DNA from: Brevibacillus fluminis
GTDB taxonomy: Bacteria; Bacillota; Bacilli; Brevibacillales; Brevibacillaceae
Length of the DNA: 64,000 nt
Direction: 5' to 3'
NCBI RefSeq assembly: GCF_003710825.1
Contig: NZ_RHHQ01000017.1
Location: forward strand, 277,687-341,686
The notes below the pieces were generated by a model. It saw only the letters and a list, made by a program, of their open reading frames with translations. It did not search any database and was not told where the DNA came from. The translations under genes and the position numbers were made by a program. Below are positions 1 to 7,265 of the stretch, in pieces. Positions within the stretch are counted from its first letter, which is position 1. Each line of letters begins with the position of its first letter.

Positions 1-1
1 G

Positions 2-340
2 CTTGGTACGGCACCGCTTGCGCTGATTTTGCCATATGCCAATGCGTTCTGGGCATTCGTCATCCTGTTGTTCAACGGCTTCATCCTGCTGTCGAGCTTT
101 TCCGTGACCGTCGTGTACGCCCAAGATTTGATACCGGGAAAAGTTGGAACAGTATCGGGTCTGGTCACCGGCCTCGCTTTCGGCTTAGGTGCGCTTGGCG
201 CAGTTGGGTTGGGCGGTTTGATCGACAAATTTGATCTTGGCTTCGTCATGCAAGCCGTAAGCTTTTTGCCTCTGTTGGGCGTATTGACGCTTTTACTCCC
301 ATCGGATAAAACATTGAAAGCTTGGGCAGATGGCCAGTAA
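2..340 (+). CDS. MFS transporter, C-terminal part (gene cut by window edge)
   Basis: The open frame runs in from the window edge, so only the last ~112 residues are visible. They hold hydrophobic helices typical of the last transmembrane segments of a major facilitator superfamily exporter, with a Gly-rich helix (GLAFGLGALGAVGLGG) and a short hydrophilic tail ending in ADGQ. The pattern resembles the fosmidomycin-resistance (FsmR) branch of MFS efflux proteins, but this rests on the C-terminus only. A strong terminator follows 22 bp after the stop, so this is the last gene of its transcript. The true start lies upstream of the window. Confidence 0.7.
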   Translation, partial: LGTAPLALILPYANAFWAFVILLFNGFILLSSFSVTVVYAQDLIPGKVGTVSGLVTGLAFGLGALGAVGLGGLIDKFDLGFVMQAVSFLPLLGVLTLLLPSDKTLKAWADGQ

Positions 341-361
341 TCAAACCAAAATCGTGTGAAG

Positions 362-389
362 CACGCTGCTGGTGCAGCGTGTTTTTTTT
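362..389 (+). terminator. Intrinsic terminator after MFS gene
   Basis: An 8-bp perfect stem (CACGCTGC / GCAGCGTG) with a TGGT loop is followed by eight T residues. It separates the MFS gene from the DUF6884 gene. Confidence 0.9.
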
Positions 390-434
390 CTTAGAACATG
401 CTCGTCCATGTTTAATGGGTAGGGGGGAGATCAA

Positions 435-905
435 ATGGAAAAAAGAGTGTGCATCATCCCGTGCGGTGCAAAAAAAATATGGGACATTGTGCCGGAAGCA
501 GGACCGACGATGGCTAAAGATACATACCACAGCACGTTTCATCAGGCTTGCCAGTCGTATGCCAGCGCTTTTTTTGCTGATTGGCTGATATTGTCGGCCA
601 AGCATGGATTCCTTGCAGCCGATGATTGGGTCGTGGCGAACTATGATTGTGCGTTTGGAACCGATGATCCGGCGATCATCGGTGTGGAGGCGCTGCGTGA
701 AAGCGCCGCTGCCAAACAGTTGGAACAGTATGGAACGATCGTCTTGCTTGGCGGCAAAAAGTTTGTTCCGGTGCTGCAGCCACTGTTAGGCGATGGCCAG
801 CTGATCGAACGGCCGCTAGCAAAGTGCCGGGGGATCGGCACGATGGTGCAGGCGTTGAAGCGTGCGGTCGAGGAAAATCAAGAGCTCAATCTTCGGATGA
901 TTTGA
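435..905 (+). CDS. DUF6884 domain protein (YaaA-like)
   Basis: 156 residues starting at an ATG with a GGGGGAG ribosome site just upstream. The N-terminus IIPCGAKK and the central LSAKHGF motif are hallmarks of DUF6884, a small family distantly related to YaaA/DUF328; some members are fused to or sit near queuosine/archaeosine-type or DNA-modification enzymes, but the biochemical role is not established. The C-terminal third (LLGGKKFVPVLQPLL, then PLAKCRGIGTM) fits the family's last strand and helix. It stands alone between a terminator and the Rrf2 promoter, so context gives no functional clue. Probably cytoplasmic: no signal peptide or membrane segment. Confidence 0.75.
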   Translation: MEKRVCIIPCGAKKIWDIVPEAGPTMAKDTYHSTFHQACQSYASAFFADWLILSAKHGFLAADDWVVANYDCAFGTDDPAIIGVEALRESAAAKQLEQYGTIVLLGGKKFVPVLQPLLGDGQLIERPLAKCRGIGTMVQALKRAVEENQELNLRMI

Positions 906-909
906 CCTA

Positions 910-938
910 TTGACGAAATGAACTGTATCCGATATGAT
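910..938 (+). promoter_or_regulatory. Sigma-A promoter of the Rrf2 gene
   Basis: TTGACG (910-915) and TATGAT (933-938) are separated by exactly 17 bp. The -35 box begins 5 bp after the DUF6884 stop codon. The -10 box lies inside an inverted repeat ACTGTA (922-927) / TACAGT (939-944), a plausible autoregulatory operator. Confidence 0.7.
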
Positions 939-971
939 TACAGTATCCTTCTTGAGGAGGAAGTTGGTTCC

Positions 972-1400
972 GTGAACAGTGAATTTACAATCGCCGTGCA
1001 CAGTTTGGTGTTTCTGGCGTATTTGCCTGATAAGATGGCGAGCAGTGAGCTAATTGCCAAAAACGTTTCTACCCATCCGGCGCGAATCCGCAAGATCATG
1101 AGCTGCTTGCGCAAAAGCGGTTTTGTCAAAACGAAGGAAGGCATTGGGGGCGGTTATATCCTCAATTGCAATCCGGAGGAAGTAACATTGTCCCAGCTCT
1201 ATCGCTGTGTTTCCTGCGGTACGTTAAAACCGCACTGGTGTACTGGAGATCCTGACCAGGAGTGCCTGGTGTCATCAAACATTCAAGGTGTGATGGATCA
1301 CATCTTCACTGAAGCTGAAATCTACTTTGAGAATTATCTTAATCAAATTACGATCAGCTCGGTACTCGAAAAGATCAAAGGGTGCAAGGGGAGTAACTGA
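972..1400 (+). CDS. Rrf2-family transcriptional regulator
   Basis: 142 residues. I chose GTG 972 because GAGGAGG (954-960) sits 11 nt upstream; the frame is open further up to an ATG at 918, but that lies between the promoter boxes. The N-terminal winged helix (residues ~1-60) ends with the wing motif GIGGGYIL, matching the GxGGGYxL signature of Rrf2 proteins. The cysteines that could bind a metal or FeS cluster (CVSCGT, HWC, QEC) are spaced differently from the three-Cys pattern of IscR/NsrR, so the sensed signal is uncertain; it looks closest to YwnA-like members. ACTGTAAT sites at its own promoter and in the next intergenic region suggest autoregulation. Confidence 0.8.
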   Translation: MNSEFTIAVHSLVFLAYLPDKMASSELIAKNVSTHPARIRKIMSCLRKSGFVKTKEGIGGGYILNCNPEEVTLSQLYRCVSCGTLKPHWCTGDPDQECLVSSNIQGVMDHIFTEAEIYFENYLNQITISSVLEKIKGCKGSN

Positions 1401-1471
1401 CATCGCTCTACCTGAGAAAAACGAAGCAAAGGCTCCGTCATCATCTGTGACGCAGCCACATTTTTACCCTT

Positions 1472-1558
1472 ACTGTAATATTATTAATTACAAATCGAAG
1501 AATGTAGGAAATCGGGCGAAAGGAAAACAGACGCTTTTTTTAACAGTCAAACTGTAAT
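1472..1558 (+). promoter_or_regulatory. Two ACTGTAAT-type inverted repeats upstream of the IDEAL gene
   Basis: TGTAAT (1474-1479) and ATTACA (1487-1492) form an inverted repeat with a 7-bp spacer; ACAGT (1543-1547) and ACTGT (1551-1555) form a second with a 3-bp spacer. Both include the octamer ACTGTAAT, which also occurs in reverse at 937-944 in the Rrf2 promoter. These are candidate Rrf2 operators. Confidence 0.4.
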
Positions 1559-1594
1559 TTTAATCATAACATTTAAAATTAGGGGTGAAACGTG

Positions 1595-1990
1595 ATGACG
1601 ATGCAAAACCATTTACAGCTTAGCGTGGGTGATTGGGTCAAGGCAAAGGCGAAAAGCGGTGAATTGTTGCATGGCTTTATCGAATCGGTTGATTTGATGC
1701 AAGGGATTGCCAAAGTGTATGTGGTCGACAGTGATCTTGAAGATTCGGTAGGACGGTCGATCGAGTTGTACACGCATAGTGTCGAAAAGTATTCGGCGAC
1801 CGTGATCGAGACGGAGGAACAAATTCTCGATGCCATCGATCTGGCGCTGATGACGCGTGATGAGGCGTGGTTTCGCGATCTGTACGCCGACCTGACCATC
1901 GTAAGGCAAAGATCGGCAGATATAGAGAAGAAACGAAGCGCTACGCTGCGGACCAGAAATCGGCTGCGTCCATCGGATATGCCCTCATAA
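1595..1990 (+). CDS. IDEAL domain protein
   Basis: 131 residues. The start is ATG 1595 (an adjacent GTG at 1592 is possible) with AGGGGTGA a few bases upstream. The N-terminal ~60 residues form a beta-rich segment beginning LSVGDWVKAK, which looks like a small barrel for RNA, DNA or ligand binding. Residues ~77-100 (ILDAIDLALMTRDEAWF then RDLYADL) match the IDEAL domain, a short helical unit of unknown function seen in several small Bacillus proteins such as YpiB and ComK-related regulators. The tail is basic (Arg/Lys-rich). It precedes thioredoxin by 55 bp and could be co-transcribed with it. Confidence 0.7.
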   Translation: MTMQNHLQLSVGDWVKAKAKSGELLHGFIESVDLMQGIAKVYVVDSDLEDSVGRSIELYTHSVEKYSATVIETEEQILDAIDLALMTRDEAWFRDLYADLTIVRQRSADIEKKRSATLRTRNRLRPSDMPS

Positions 1991-2045
1991 AGAAGGCTTG
2001 GCATAGATAAGAAAAACCCGAATACGATAATGGGAGGAAACAAAC

Positions 2046-2360
2046 ATGGCAATTGCTGAAGTGAATGACAATACGTTTCAAGACGAGATCGCGAATGGAA
2101 CGGTTCTGGTTGATTTTTGGGCGCCTTGGTGCGGACCTTGCAAAATGATCGCTCCTGTACTCGAGGAAATCGATGGAGAAATCGGTGACATGCTCAAAAT
2201 CCGTAAACTGAACGTCGACCATAATCCGAATGTTACGCAACAATACGGTGTCATGAGTATCCCTACGTTAATGCTGTTCCGGGATGGGCAAGTAATTGAA
2301 ACTTTCGTCGGCTACCAGCCAAAAGCGAATCTGCTCAACTTGATTAACCAGCATATCTAA
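2046..2360 (+). CDS. trxA: Thioredoxin
   Basis: 104 residues, the normal length for thioredoxin-1. The redox-active WCGPC motif is at residues 28-32 and the conserved cis-proline (SIPT) at Pro73. The fold order is canonical: VLVDFWA before the active site and the GYQPKANL segment before the last helix. It reduces cytoplasmic protein disulfides using electrons from thioredoxin reductase. TGGGAGG lies ~8 nt before the ATG. The gene ends at a strong terminator 9 bp downstream. The nearby bacillithiol deacetylase pair fits a thiol-redox neighbourhood, but a terminator separates them. Confidence 0.97.
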   Translation: MAIAEVNDNTFQDEIANGTVLVDFWAPWCGPCKMIAPVLEEIDGEIGDMLKIRKLNVDHNPNVTQQYGVMSIPTLMLFRDGQVIETFVGYQPKANLLNLINQHI

Positions 2361-2368
2361 GAGATGCT

Positions 2369-2414
2369 CCGTACTGGACTGTACCACAATCGTACAGTCC
2401 GGTACGGTTTTTTT
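2369..2414 (+). terminator. Intrinsic terminator after trxA
   Basis: A 16-bp stem (2369-2384 with 2392-2407, one G-T pair) with a 7-nt loop is followed by seven T residues. Confidence 0.95.
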
Positions 2415-2451
2415 CCATCTTGCATACATCGATAGGAAAGGAGGGAAACAC

Positions 2452-2610
2452 ATGCATAAAGCCAATACATTTCATCGCTATGTTTGCGACCGTTGCATGA
2501 CCATGGCGCCTACACAGGATATCTGCCCGAAATGCGGGCATGCTCATATGCGCACGATCATCATTAATCTGCAAGACGGGCGCAGAAACGGCACAAGACA
2601 AGCAGGCTAA
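2452..2610 (+). CDS. Small zinc-ribbon protein, 52 residues
   Basis: This short gene has a textbook ribosome site (AAAGGAGGG) 6 nt before ATG 2452. The product contains two CxxC knuckles (VCDRC and CPKCGH) separated by 9-10 residues, the arrangement of a rubredoxin-like zinc ribbon, and a basic tail (GRRNGTRQAG). I do not recognise a named family. It lies between the trxA terminator and yojF. Zinc ribbons of this size often bind nucleic acid or serve as protein adaptors; no specific role can be assigned. It is too short for common ORF cut-offs and could be missed by annotation. Confidence 0.7.
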   Translation: MHKANTFHRYVCDRCMTMAPTQDICPKCGHAHMRTIIINLQDGRRNGTRQAG

Positions 2611-2738
2611 TGCCATGCAAACGGCAGGGTGTGCAATAGCGTAGTGCCACAGAGGGGCGAAGTGTTCAACTCTCTGTTTTTTCCAAAACGGACGCGCTAC
2701 AATGAAAGAAACGGTCTAACGGTCAGGAGGAAGGGTCT

Positions 2739-3107
2739 ATGGAGCCGATCCAGAAAGATAAAGTTCAAACGATTATCGAAAGCTTTGCCAATTGCGAAGT
2801 GTTTCTTCATATCGAAACAACGGATGGCTCATATGCAGTCCTGCGTGGCGAACGCTCGATTTCGGTCGGGGCTTTCGTGCGGAATGTGCCGATCCGGTTC
2901 GAACGCGGCTCGATTGCCGGCGAGGGGCCGTATCGTGTCGGTTTGAAGCTAGCGCACGGCTGGGTCTATGCAGAAGGGTTGACGGATTGGGAAGCGGGGG
3001 AGCAAACACAGCTGCTGCTCGCCGGCCATGATCACGAAGGCCGTCTTTCTGTAGCATTCCAGCTGAGTGCTACACCATTTTCGCATGGGAAGGGGGAAGT
3101 GCAATGA
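2739..3107 (+). CDS. yojF: YojF family protein (DUF1806)
   Basis: 122 residues with TCAGGAGGAAG upstream of the ATG. The sequence (VFLHIETTDGSYA, then VPIRFERG and YRVGLKL) matches the YojF/DUF1806 family, which in Bacillus is encoded immediately before the BshB2 deacetylase. Its stop overlaps the next start as ATGA, so translation is coupled. The family's biochemical role is not established; its conserved pairing with bshB2 suggests an accessory function in bacillithiol metabolism, which is inference. No signal peptide or membrane segment. Confidence 0.85.
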   Translation: MEPIQKDKVQTIIESFANCEVFLHIETTDGSYAVLRGERSISVGAFVRNVPIRFERGSIAGEGPYRVGLKLAHGWVYAEGLTDWEAGEQTQLLLAGHDHEGRLSVAFQLSATPFSHGKGEVQ

Positions 3108-3775
3108 AACCCCAAGTACTTGTCGTTTTTCCGCATCCGGATGATGAAACGTTCGGTTTGGGAGGCAGTCTGATTCTTCATGCAAAAGCCGGAACGCCGA
3201 TCACCTATTTGTGCGGCACGCTCGGCGAAATGGGTCGTCAAATGGGCAGTCCGATCACTGCCAACCGGGAGACGCTTCCGCAAATCCGCAAGCGTGAATT
3301 GCAGGAAGCATGCCGCATGCTCGGCATTTCTGACCTCCGAATGATGGGGTATCATGACAAAATGGTTGAGTTCGAGGACAGAGCGGCACTTGTCGAGCGG
3401 ATTTACCAAACAATGCTGGAGACCCACCCAACGGTTGTCTATACGTACTACCCTGGACATTGCGTGCATCCGGACCATGAAGCGATGGCGGAAGCAACCA
3501 TTGAGGCAATGATGCGTTTTCCGCTGGCAGAGCGGCCAGTTCTCTATTGCCACGCATTTTCCCACAACCATCTGGAAGTACTGGGTGAGCCTGACCAGCT
3601 GGTTGACATCAGCAGTGTCGCTAACGAAAAGATGCAAGCAATCAAAGCTCACTTTACGCAGACGGCAAAAATGCTGGAAAACATAAAAAATGAGCTTGCC
3701 TCACCGAAATCGCCGATGCGCCACTGGCTTACGCAAGAGCGCTTTTATACGTATAAATGGCCAGATCAGGCCTGA
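3104..3775 (+). CDS. bshB2: Bacillithiol biosynthesis deacetylase BshB2
   Basis: 223 residues of the LmbE/PIG-L zinc deacetylase fold. The metal-binding motif PHPDDE is at residues 10-15 and the second motif HPDH at 122-125. BshB2 removes the acetyl group from GlcNAc-malate to give GlcN-malate, the second step in making the thiol bacillithiol; BshB-type enzymes may also act on bacillithiol conjugates. The direct coupling to yojF (ATGA overlap at 3104-3107) is the arrangement seen in Bacillus yojFG and separates it from BshB1. Expected to be cytoplasmic. It ends at a long terminator. Confidence 0.92.
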   Translation: MKPQVLVVFPHPDDETFGLGGSLILHAKAGTPITYLCGTLGEMGRQMGSPITANRETLPQIRKRELQEACRMLGISDLRMMGYHDKMVEFEDRAALVERIYQTMLETHPTVVYTYYPGHCVHPDHEAMAEATIEAMMRFPLAERPVLYCHAFSHNHLEVLGEPDQLVDISSVANEKMQAIKAHFTQTAKMLENIKNELASPKSPMRHWLTQERFYTYKWPDQA

Positions 3776-3842
3776 AAAAAACGGCCTTCGCCTTCCAAGA
3801 ACGGAACAATCATCCGTTACTGGAAAGCGAAGGTCGTTTTTT
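3775..3842 (+). terminator. Intrinsic terminator after bshB2
   Basis: A long imperfect stem pairs AAAACGGCCTTCGC-CTTCCA with TGGAAAGCGAAGGTCGTTTT, with an inner AACGGA/TCCGTT hairpin, and ends in T residues. The left arm begins at the bshB2 stop. Confidence 0.9.
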
Positions 3843-3949
3843 GTTTAGCTACAAGTTCACCTGTATTTACCCGCATGACGGCGAGTGGATTGGGGCAATG
3901 TAAAACAGGCTTTATTTCCAATCCTTAGTCAAAGAGGGGGCATTTCCCT

Positions 3950-5995
3950 ATGGGCGAGAGCCTGACCATGAAGATTTTACGTGAGCATCTGATGTCAGCC
4001 ACTGAAACCATGAAGCCTGGCGAGGAGATTCTTGTCAAGATTGATCATACGCTGACGCAAGACGCGACCGGTACGATGGCGTACCTGCAGTTTGAGGCGA
4101 TGGGAATCGGACAGGTGAAAACCCGCGTTTCCGTCAGTTATGTAGACCATAACACGCTGCAGACGGGGTATGAAAATATGGACGATCATGTGTTTTTGCA
4201 GACGTTCGCACAAAAACATGGGGTCTACTTTTCTCGACCGGGCAACGGAATCTGCCATCAGGTCCATTTGGAGCGATTTTCTGAGCCGGGTTATATATTG
4301 CTTGGCTCCGATTCACATACTCCGACGAGCGGTGGTGCTGGCATGCTGGCAATCGGCGCAGGCGGGCTGGACGTCGCTGTCGCGATGGCAGGTGGACCGT
4401 TCGGGATGCCGATGCCCAAGATCGTAGGTGTCAAGCTGACAGGAAAACGCCAGCCGTGGGTTGCTGCTAAAGATGTCATTTTGGAAATGCTGCGGCGGCT
4501 TTCGGTGAAAGGCGGCGTGGGCAACATTTTTGAATACCACGGAGACGGGATTAACGATTTGACCGTTCCTGAGCGCGCGACCATTTGCAACATGGGGGCA
4601 GAGCTGGGGGCCACGACGTCTGTTTTCCCAAGCGACGGGATCACGCAAGCGTTCCTGAAAAAACAAGGGCGGGAAAACGCTTGGCGAGAGCTGCTGCCGG
4701 ACGCAGATGCGACCTATGATGAGCTGATTGAGATCGATCTTTCCACATTGGAGCCAATGATTGCACAGCCGCATATGCCGGACAATGTAACGACGGTACG
4801 ATCGCTTGCCGGACTGAAGCTGGACCAAGTGTGCATCGGTTCGTGCACGAATTCGTCTTTTCATGATTTGGCGATTGCTGGCCATGTTTTGAAAGGAAAG
4901 CGAGTTGCGCCAAATGTATCCATGACGCTAACGCCTGGTTCCCGGCAAGTTTTTGCAACCATTGCCCGGGATGGCATTTTGGCGGACATCATATCGGCAG
5001 GGGCACGTATTTTGGAAGCGGCATGCGGCCCATGCATCGGGATGGGCCAGGCTCCGCGTTCGGGCGGAATCAGCCTGCGCAGCTTCAACCGGAATTTTGA
5101 AGGACGCTCGGGAACGCCGGACGCAAAGGTGTACTTGTGCAGCCCTGAGACAGCAGCCGTATCGGCGTTAACCGGCGTTCTAACAGACCCGCGCGATTTC
5201 GGCGAATATGTCGCGCAAAAAGAGCCGGAACGCTACAATGTGGACGATGAAGGCATGATCCTGCCGCCGGCAGAAAACCCTGAATCGATTGAGGTGGTGC
5301 GGGGTCCCAACATCAAGCCTCTTCCGCAGCGCGGTCCGTTGGAAGAAGAGATCGCAGGCAAGGTGCTGCTTAAGGTCGGGGACAATATCACGACTGACCA
5401 TATCATGCCGGCCGGGTCCAAAATTTTGCCACTGCGCTCCAACATTCCGGCGATTAGCGAATTCGTATTCGTCCGCATCGATCCGCAATTCCCTGCACGA
5501 GCCAAAGCAAACGGCGGCGGAATCATCATCGCAGGCTCCAACTACGGTCAGGGCTCCAGCCGGGAGCATGCCGCGCTCGCCCCGATGTATCTTGGCGTTA
5601 AGGCGATCATCGCCAAATCGTTTGCCCGCATTCATCGGGCCAATCTGATCAATTTTGGCATCCTTCCGCTGATCTTTTCCAATGAAGGGGATTATGACAG
5701 CTTGAATCCTGATGACGAGCTGATCATTAAGGATGTGCGAACGCAATTGGAAAAGGGATCGACCATCCAAATAGAAACGAAAGCGGGGAAGGCGCTTACC
5801 GTATCATGCGAGGTTTCTCCTCGTCAGCGTGACATCATTTTCTCCGGCGGGCTCTTGAACCACGTGAAAAACGGCGTTTCAAACGGATCACAATCCATTG
5901 AGGATGCGGCCTTGCACTTGGCGACCTCCACCATGGTCTCGTCAAACGGGCAATTCCGTCCCGGCCGCCCGAAAAAAGAGGAGGTTTCCGTATGA
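3950..5995 (+). CDS. Aconitate hydratase, Aquifex-type
   Basis: 681 residues. It carries all domains of a monomeric aconitase, including SDSHTPTSGG near residue 121, the 4Fe-4S ligands Cys299 (in GSCTNSS), Cys359 and Cys362 (ACGPCIGMG), and the C-terminal swivel motifs NITTDHI and SNYGQGSSREHAAL. It interconverts citrate and isocitrate in the TCA cycle. At ~680 residues it is much shorter than the ~900-residue AcnA/CitB usual in Bacillus and fits the 'Aquifex-type' aconitase group. Start ATG 3950 has GAGGGGG 10 nt upstream; ATG 3968 is an alternative. The stop overlaps the next gene by ATGA, so a CBS/zinc-ribbon protein is made in step with it. Confidence 0.9.
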   Translation: MGESLTMKILREHLMSATETMKPGEEILVKIDHTLTQDATGTMAYLQFEAMGIGQVKTRVSVSYVDHNTLQTGYENMDDHVFLQTFAQKHGVYFSRPGNGICHQVHLERFSEPGYILLGSDSHTPTSGGAGMLAIGAGGLDVAVAMAGGPFGMPMPKIVGVKLTGKRQPWVAAKDVILEMLRRLSVKGGVGNIFEYHGDGINDLTVPERATICNMGAELGATTSVFPSDGITQAFLKKQGRENAWRELLPDADATYDELIEIDLSTLEPMIAQPHMPDNVTTVRSLAGLKLDQVCIGSCTNSSFHDLAIAGHVLKGKRVAPNVSMTLTPGSRQVFATIARDGILADIISAGARILEAACGPCIGMGQAPRSGGISLRSFNRNFEGRSGTPDAKVYLCSPETAAVSALTGVLTDPRDFGEYVAQKEPERYNVDDEGMILPPAENPESIEVVRGPNIKPLPQRGPLEEEIAGKVLLKVGDNITTDHIMPAGSKILPLRSNIPAISEFVFVRIDPQFPARAKANGGGIIIAGSNYGQGSSREHAALAPMYLGVKAIIAKSFARIHRANLINFGILPLIFSNEGDYDSLNPDDELIIKDVRTQLEKGSTIQIETKAGKALTVSCEVSPRQRDIIFSGGLLNHVKNGVSNGSQSIEDAALHLATSTMVSSNGQFRPGRPKKEEVSV

Positions 5996-6522
5996 TTGCA
6001 GCTGAAGTGATGCTTGAATGCCCGGTTATCCTTGATCCGAATGCCACCGTCGCTGATGCAATTTTGAGAGCTTCGCAATCCGACCTCGATGTGCTCCCTT
6101 TAGTGGATCACAGTGGGCGCTACTGCGGAACGGTCCGTAAAGACACCATCATCGACAACGCTCAACAGAGGGAGGGCAAGGTGATCGATTTATGCTGTGC
6201 GGACGCGATCGTGTGCAATCCTGCGTTCCCGTTGGAAAACCTCGATCACGACGCCTCCGCAAACGCCCATCGGACGATCGTGGTCGTGGATGATGCGGGG
6301 TTGTTTAAAGGAATCGTGCCCAATGTCCACTGGGCGGTGGACGAGGCGAAAGTCCAGAGCGGCTATCCGCGCAATCGGCTGGAAGTGCGGACCTATTCCA
6401 TGCATCTCACCTACCGTTGCCTGGATTGCGGCGCGCTGATGACGCGCAATGAGGGGTTGCCTGGCGACTGCCCGCATTGTGGTGCAGATGCACAAGAGTT
6501 TGCGCTTTATACCGAGGACTAG
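5992..6522 (+). CDS. CBS-domain protein with C-terminal zinc ribbon
   Basis: 176 residues, translationally coupled to aconitase by an ATGA overlap. Residues 1-~115 form a CBS pair (VMLECPVILDPNATVADAI, then DVLPLVDHSGRYCGTV and a second unit ending TIVVVDDAGLFKGIV), the adenosine-nucleotide-sensing module. Residues ~140-166 form a zinc ribbon with Cys143, Cys146, Cys160 and Cys163. I know of no named family with exactly this layout. The coupling suggests a regulator or adaptor of aconitase, or of the citrate/isocitrate balance or iron status; that is inference. The second CBS unit is poorly conserved. A terminator follows. Confidence 0.75.
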   Translation: MIAAEVMLECPVILDPNATVADAILRASQSDLDVLPLVDHSGRYCGTVRKDTIIDNAQQREGKVIDLCCADAIVCNPAFPLENLDHDASANAHRTIVVVDDAGLFKGIVPNVHWAVDEAKVQSGYPRNRLEVRTYSMHLTYRCLDCGALMTRNEGLPGDCPHCGADAQEFALYTED

Positions 6523-6557
6523 CTTATTACATCGGACTACCAATTTCACCAAAGAAG

Positions 6558-6598
6558 ACAGCGACTCACCTTGCCGTATCAAATGGAGTCGCTGTTTT
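6558..6598 (+). terminator. Terminator between CBS gene and marR
   Basis: A perfect 10-bp stem (ACAGCGACTC 6558-6567 with GAGTCGCTGT 6586-6595) is followed by TTTTGATTTTC. It may serve both converging genes. Confidence 0.75.
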
Positions 6599-6617
6599 GA
6601 TTTTCAATATCATTCGC

Positions 6618-7112
6618 TCAGCTATCATGCTGTTGTTCCAATATTGCCATCTCATTGAGAGTCAGCTCGTTTGATCGTTTGATGAAGTCCAGGATCAAGT
6701 GAATTTCTTGTTCGCTGTAGGCAGATAAGAGCTGGACCGTTGCCTGAAAGACAGATTGGAATAAAGGGGAGATGTGTTGTGCGCCACCCTCGACCGGTTT
6801 GACCAGTACGCGTCTACGGTCATTGGGATCTTTGTCCCGCACCACATATCCGGCCTGTTCCAACCGATCGATCACGCTCGTGACGGCTCCTGTCGTTAAT
6901 CCGGTGAGTTCCGCCAACCTTCCCGCGGTTGCGGAACCTTCCTGATTCAGAAAATCAAGGCACTTGTGATCGGTAGCGTTCAAACCGAGCTTTTCAGAAA
7001 TTTTTTGATGAAACATAACAGCTCTCGCACTATTGCGCCGTAGCTCTTGAAGCAATTCCCAGTGAGCTGGAGAAAGATCAGGCGCAAAAAAGCCAGATTC
7101 ATTCGTTGACAT
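6618..7112 (-). CDS. MarR-family transcriptional regulator
   Basis: 164 residues with a GGAGG ribosome site before the start. The winged helix-turn-helix occupies residues ~45-110: TAGRLAELTGLTTGAVTSVIDRLEQ is interrupted only by the usual turn, and the wing reads DPNDRRRVLVKP, both standard for MarR. It is divergent from a SnoaL-like gene. The shared intergenic region holds TATCTCGA-TAAA-TCAAGATA at 7141-7160, close to the operator of Bacillus MhqR (quinone-responsive), placed upstream of this gene's start. Auto-repression and control of the divergent gene are therefore likely. The ligand is unknown. Confidence 0.88.
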   Translation of the reverse strand: MSTNESGFFAPDLSPAHWELLQELRRNSARAVMFHQKISEKLGLNATDHKCLDFLNQEGSATAGRLAELTGLTTGAVTSVIDRLEQAGYVVRDKDPNDRRRVLVKPVEGGAQHISPLFQSVFQATVQLLSAYSEQEIHLILDFIKRSNELTLNEMAILEQQHDS

Positions 7113-7140
7113 GACAAAACCTCCGGTGTAAAATGAATAA

Positions 7141-7160
7141 TATCTCGATAAATCAAGATA
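7141..7160. promoter_or_regulatory. Probable MarR/MhqR-type operator
   Basis: TATCTCGA (7141-7148) and TCAAGATA (7153-7160) form an inverted repeat with one mismatch and a 4-bp centre. Known MhqR operators in Bacillus subtilis contain TATCTCGA half-sites. It lies 28 bp upstream of the marR start codon. Confidence 0.55.
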
Positions 7161-7208
7161 ATTACACGATTAATATATAATATCATCTAAGCTATTTTTA
7201 TTGCAAAG

Positions 7209-7236
7209 TTTACCACAACCAAACATGCACTACAAT
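7209..7236 (+). promoter_or_regulatory. Candidate promoter of the SnoaL-like gene
   Basis: TTTACC (7209-7214) and TACAAT (7231-7236) with a 16-bp spacer, 30 bp before the start codon. Confidence 0.4.
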
Positions 7237-7265
7237 TCATTGAATGAGCGAAAGGAGCGGTTCCA

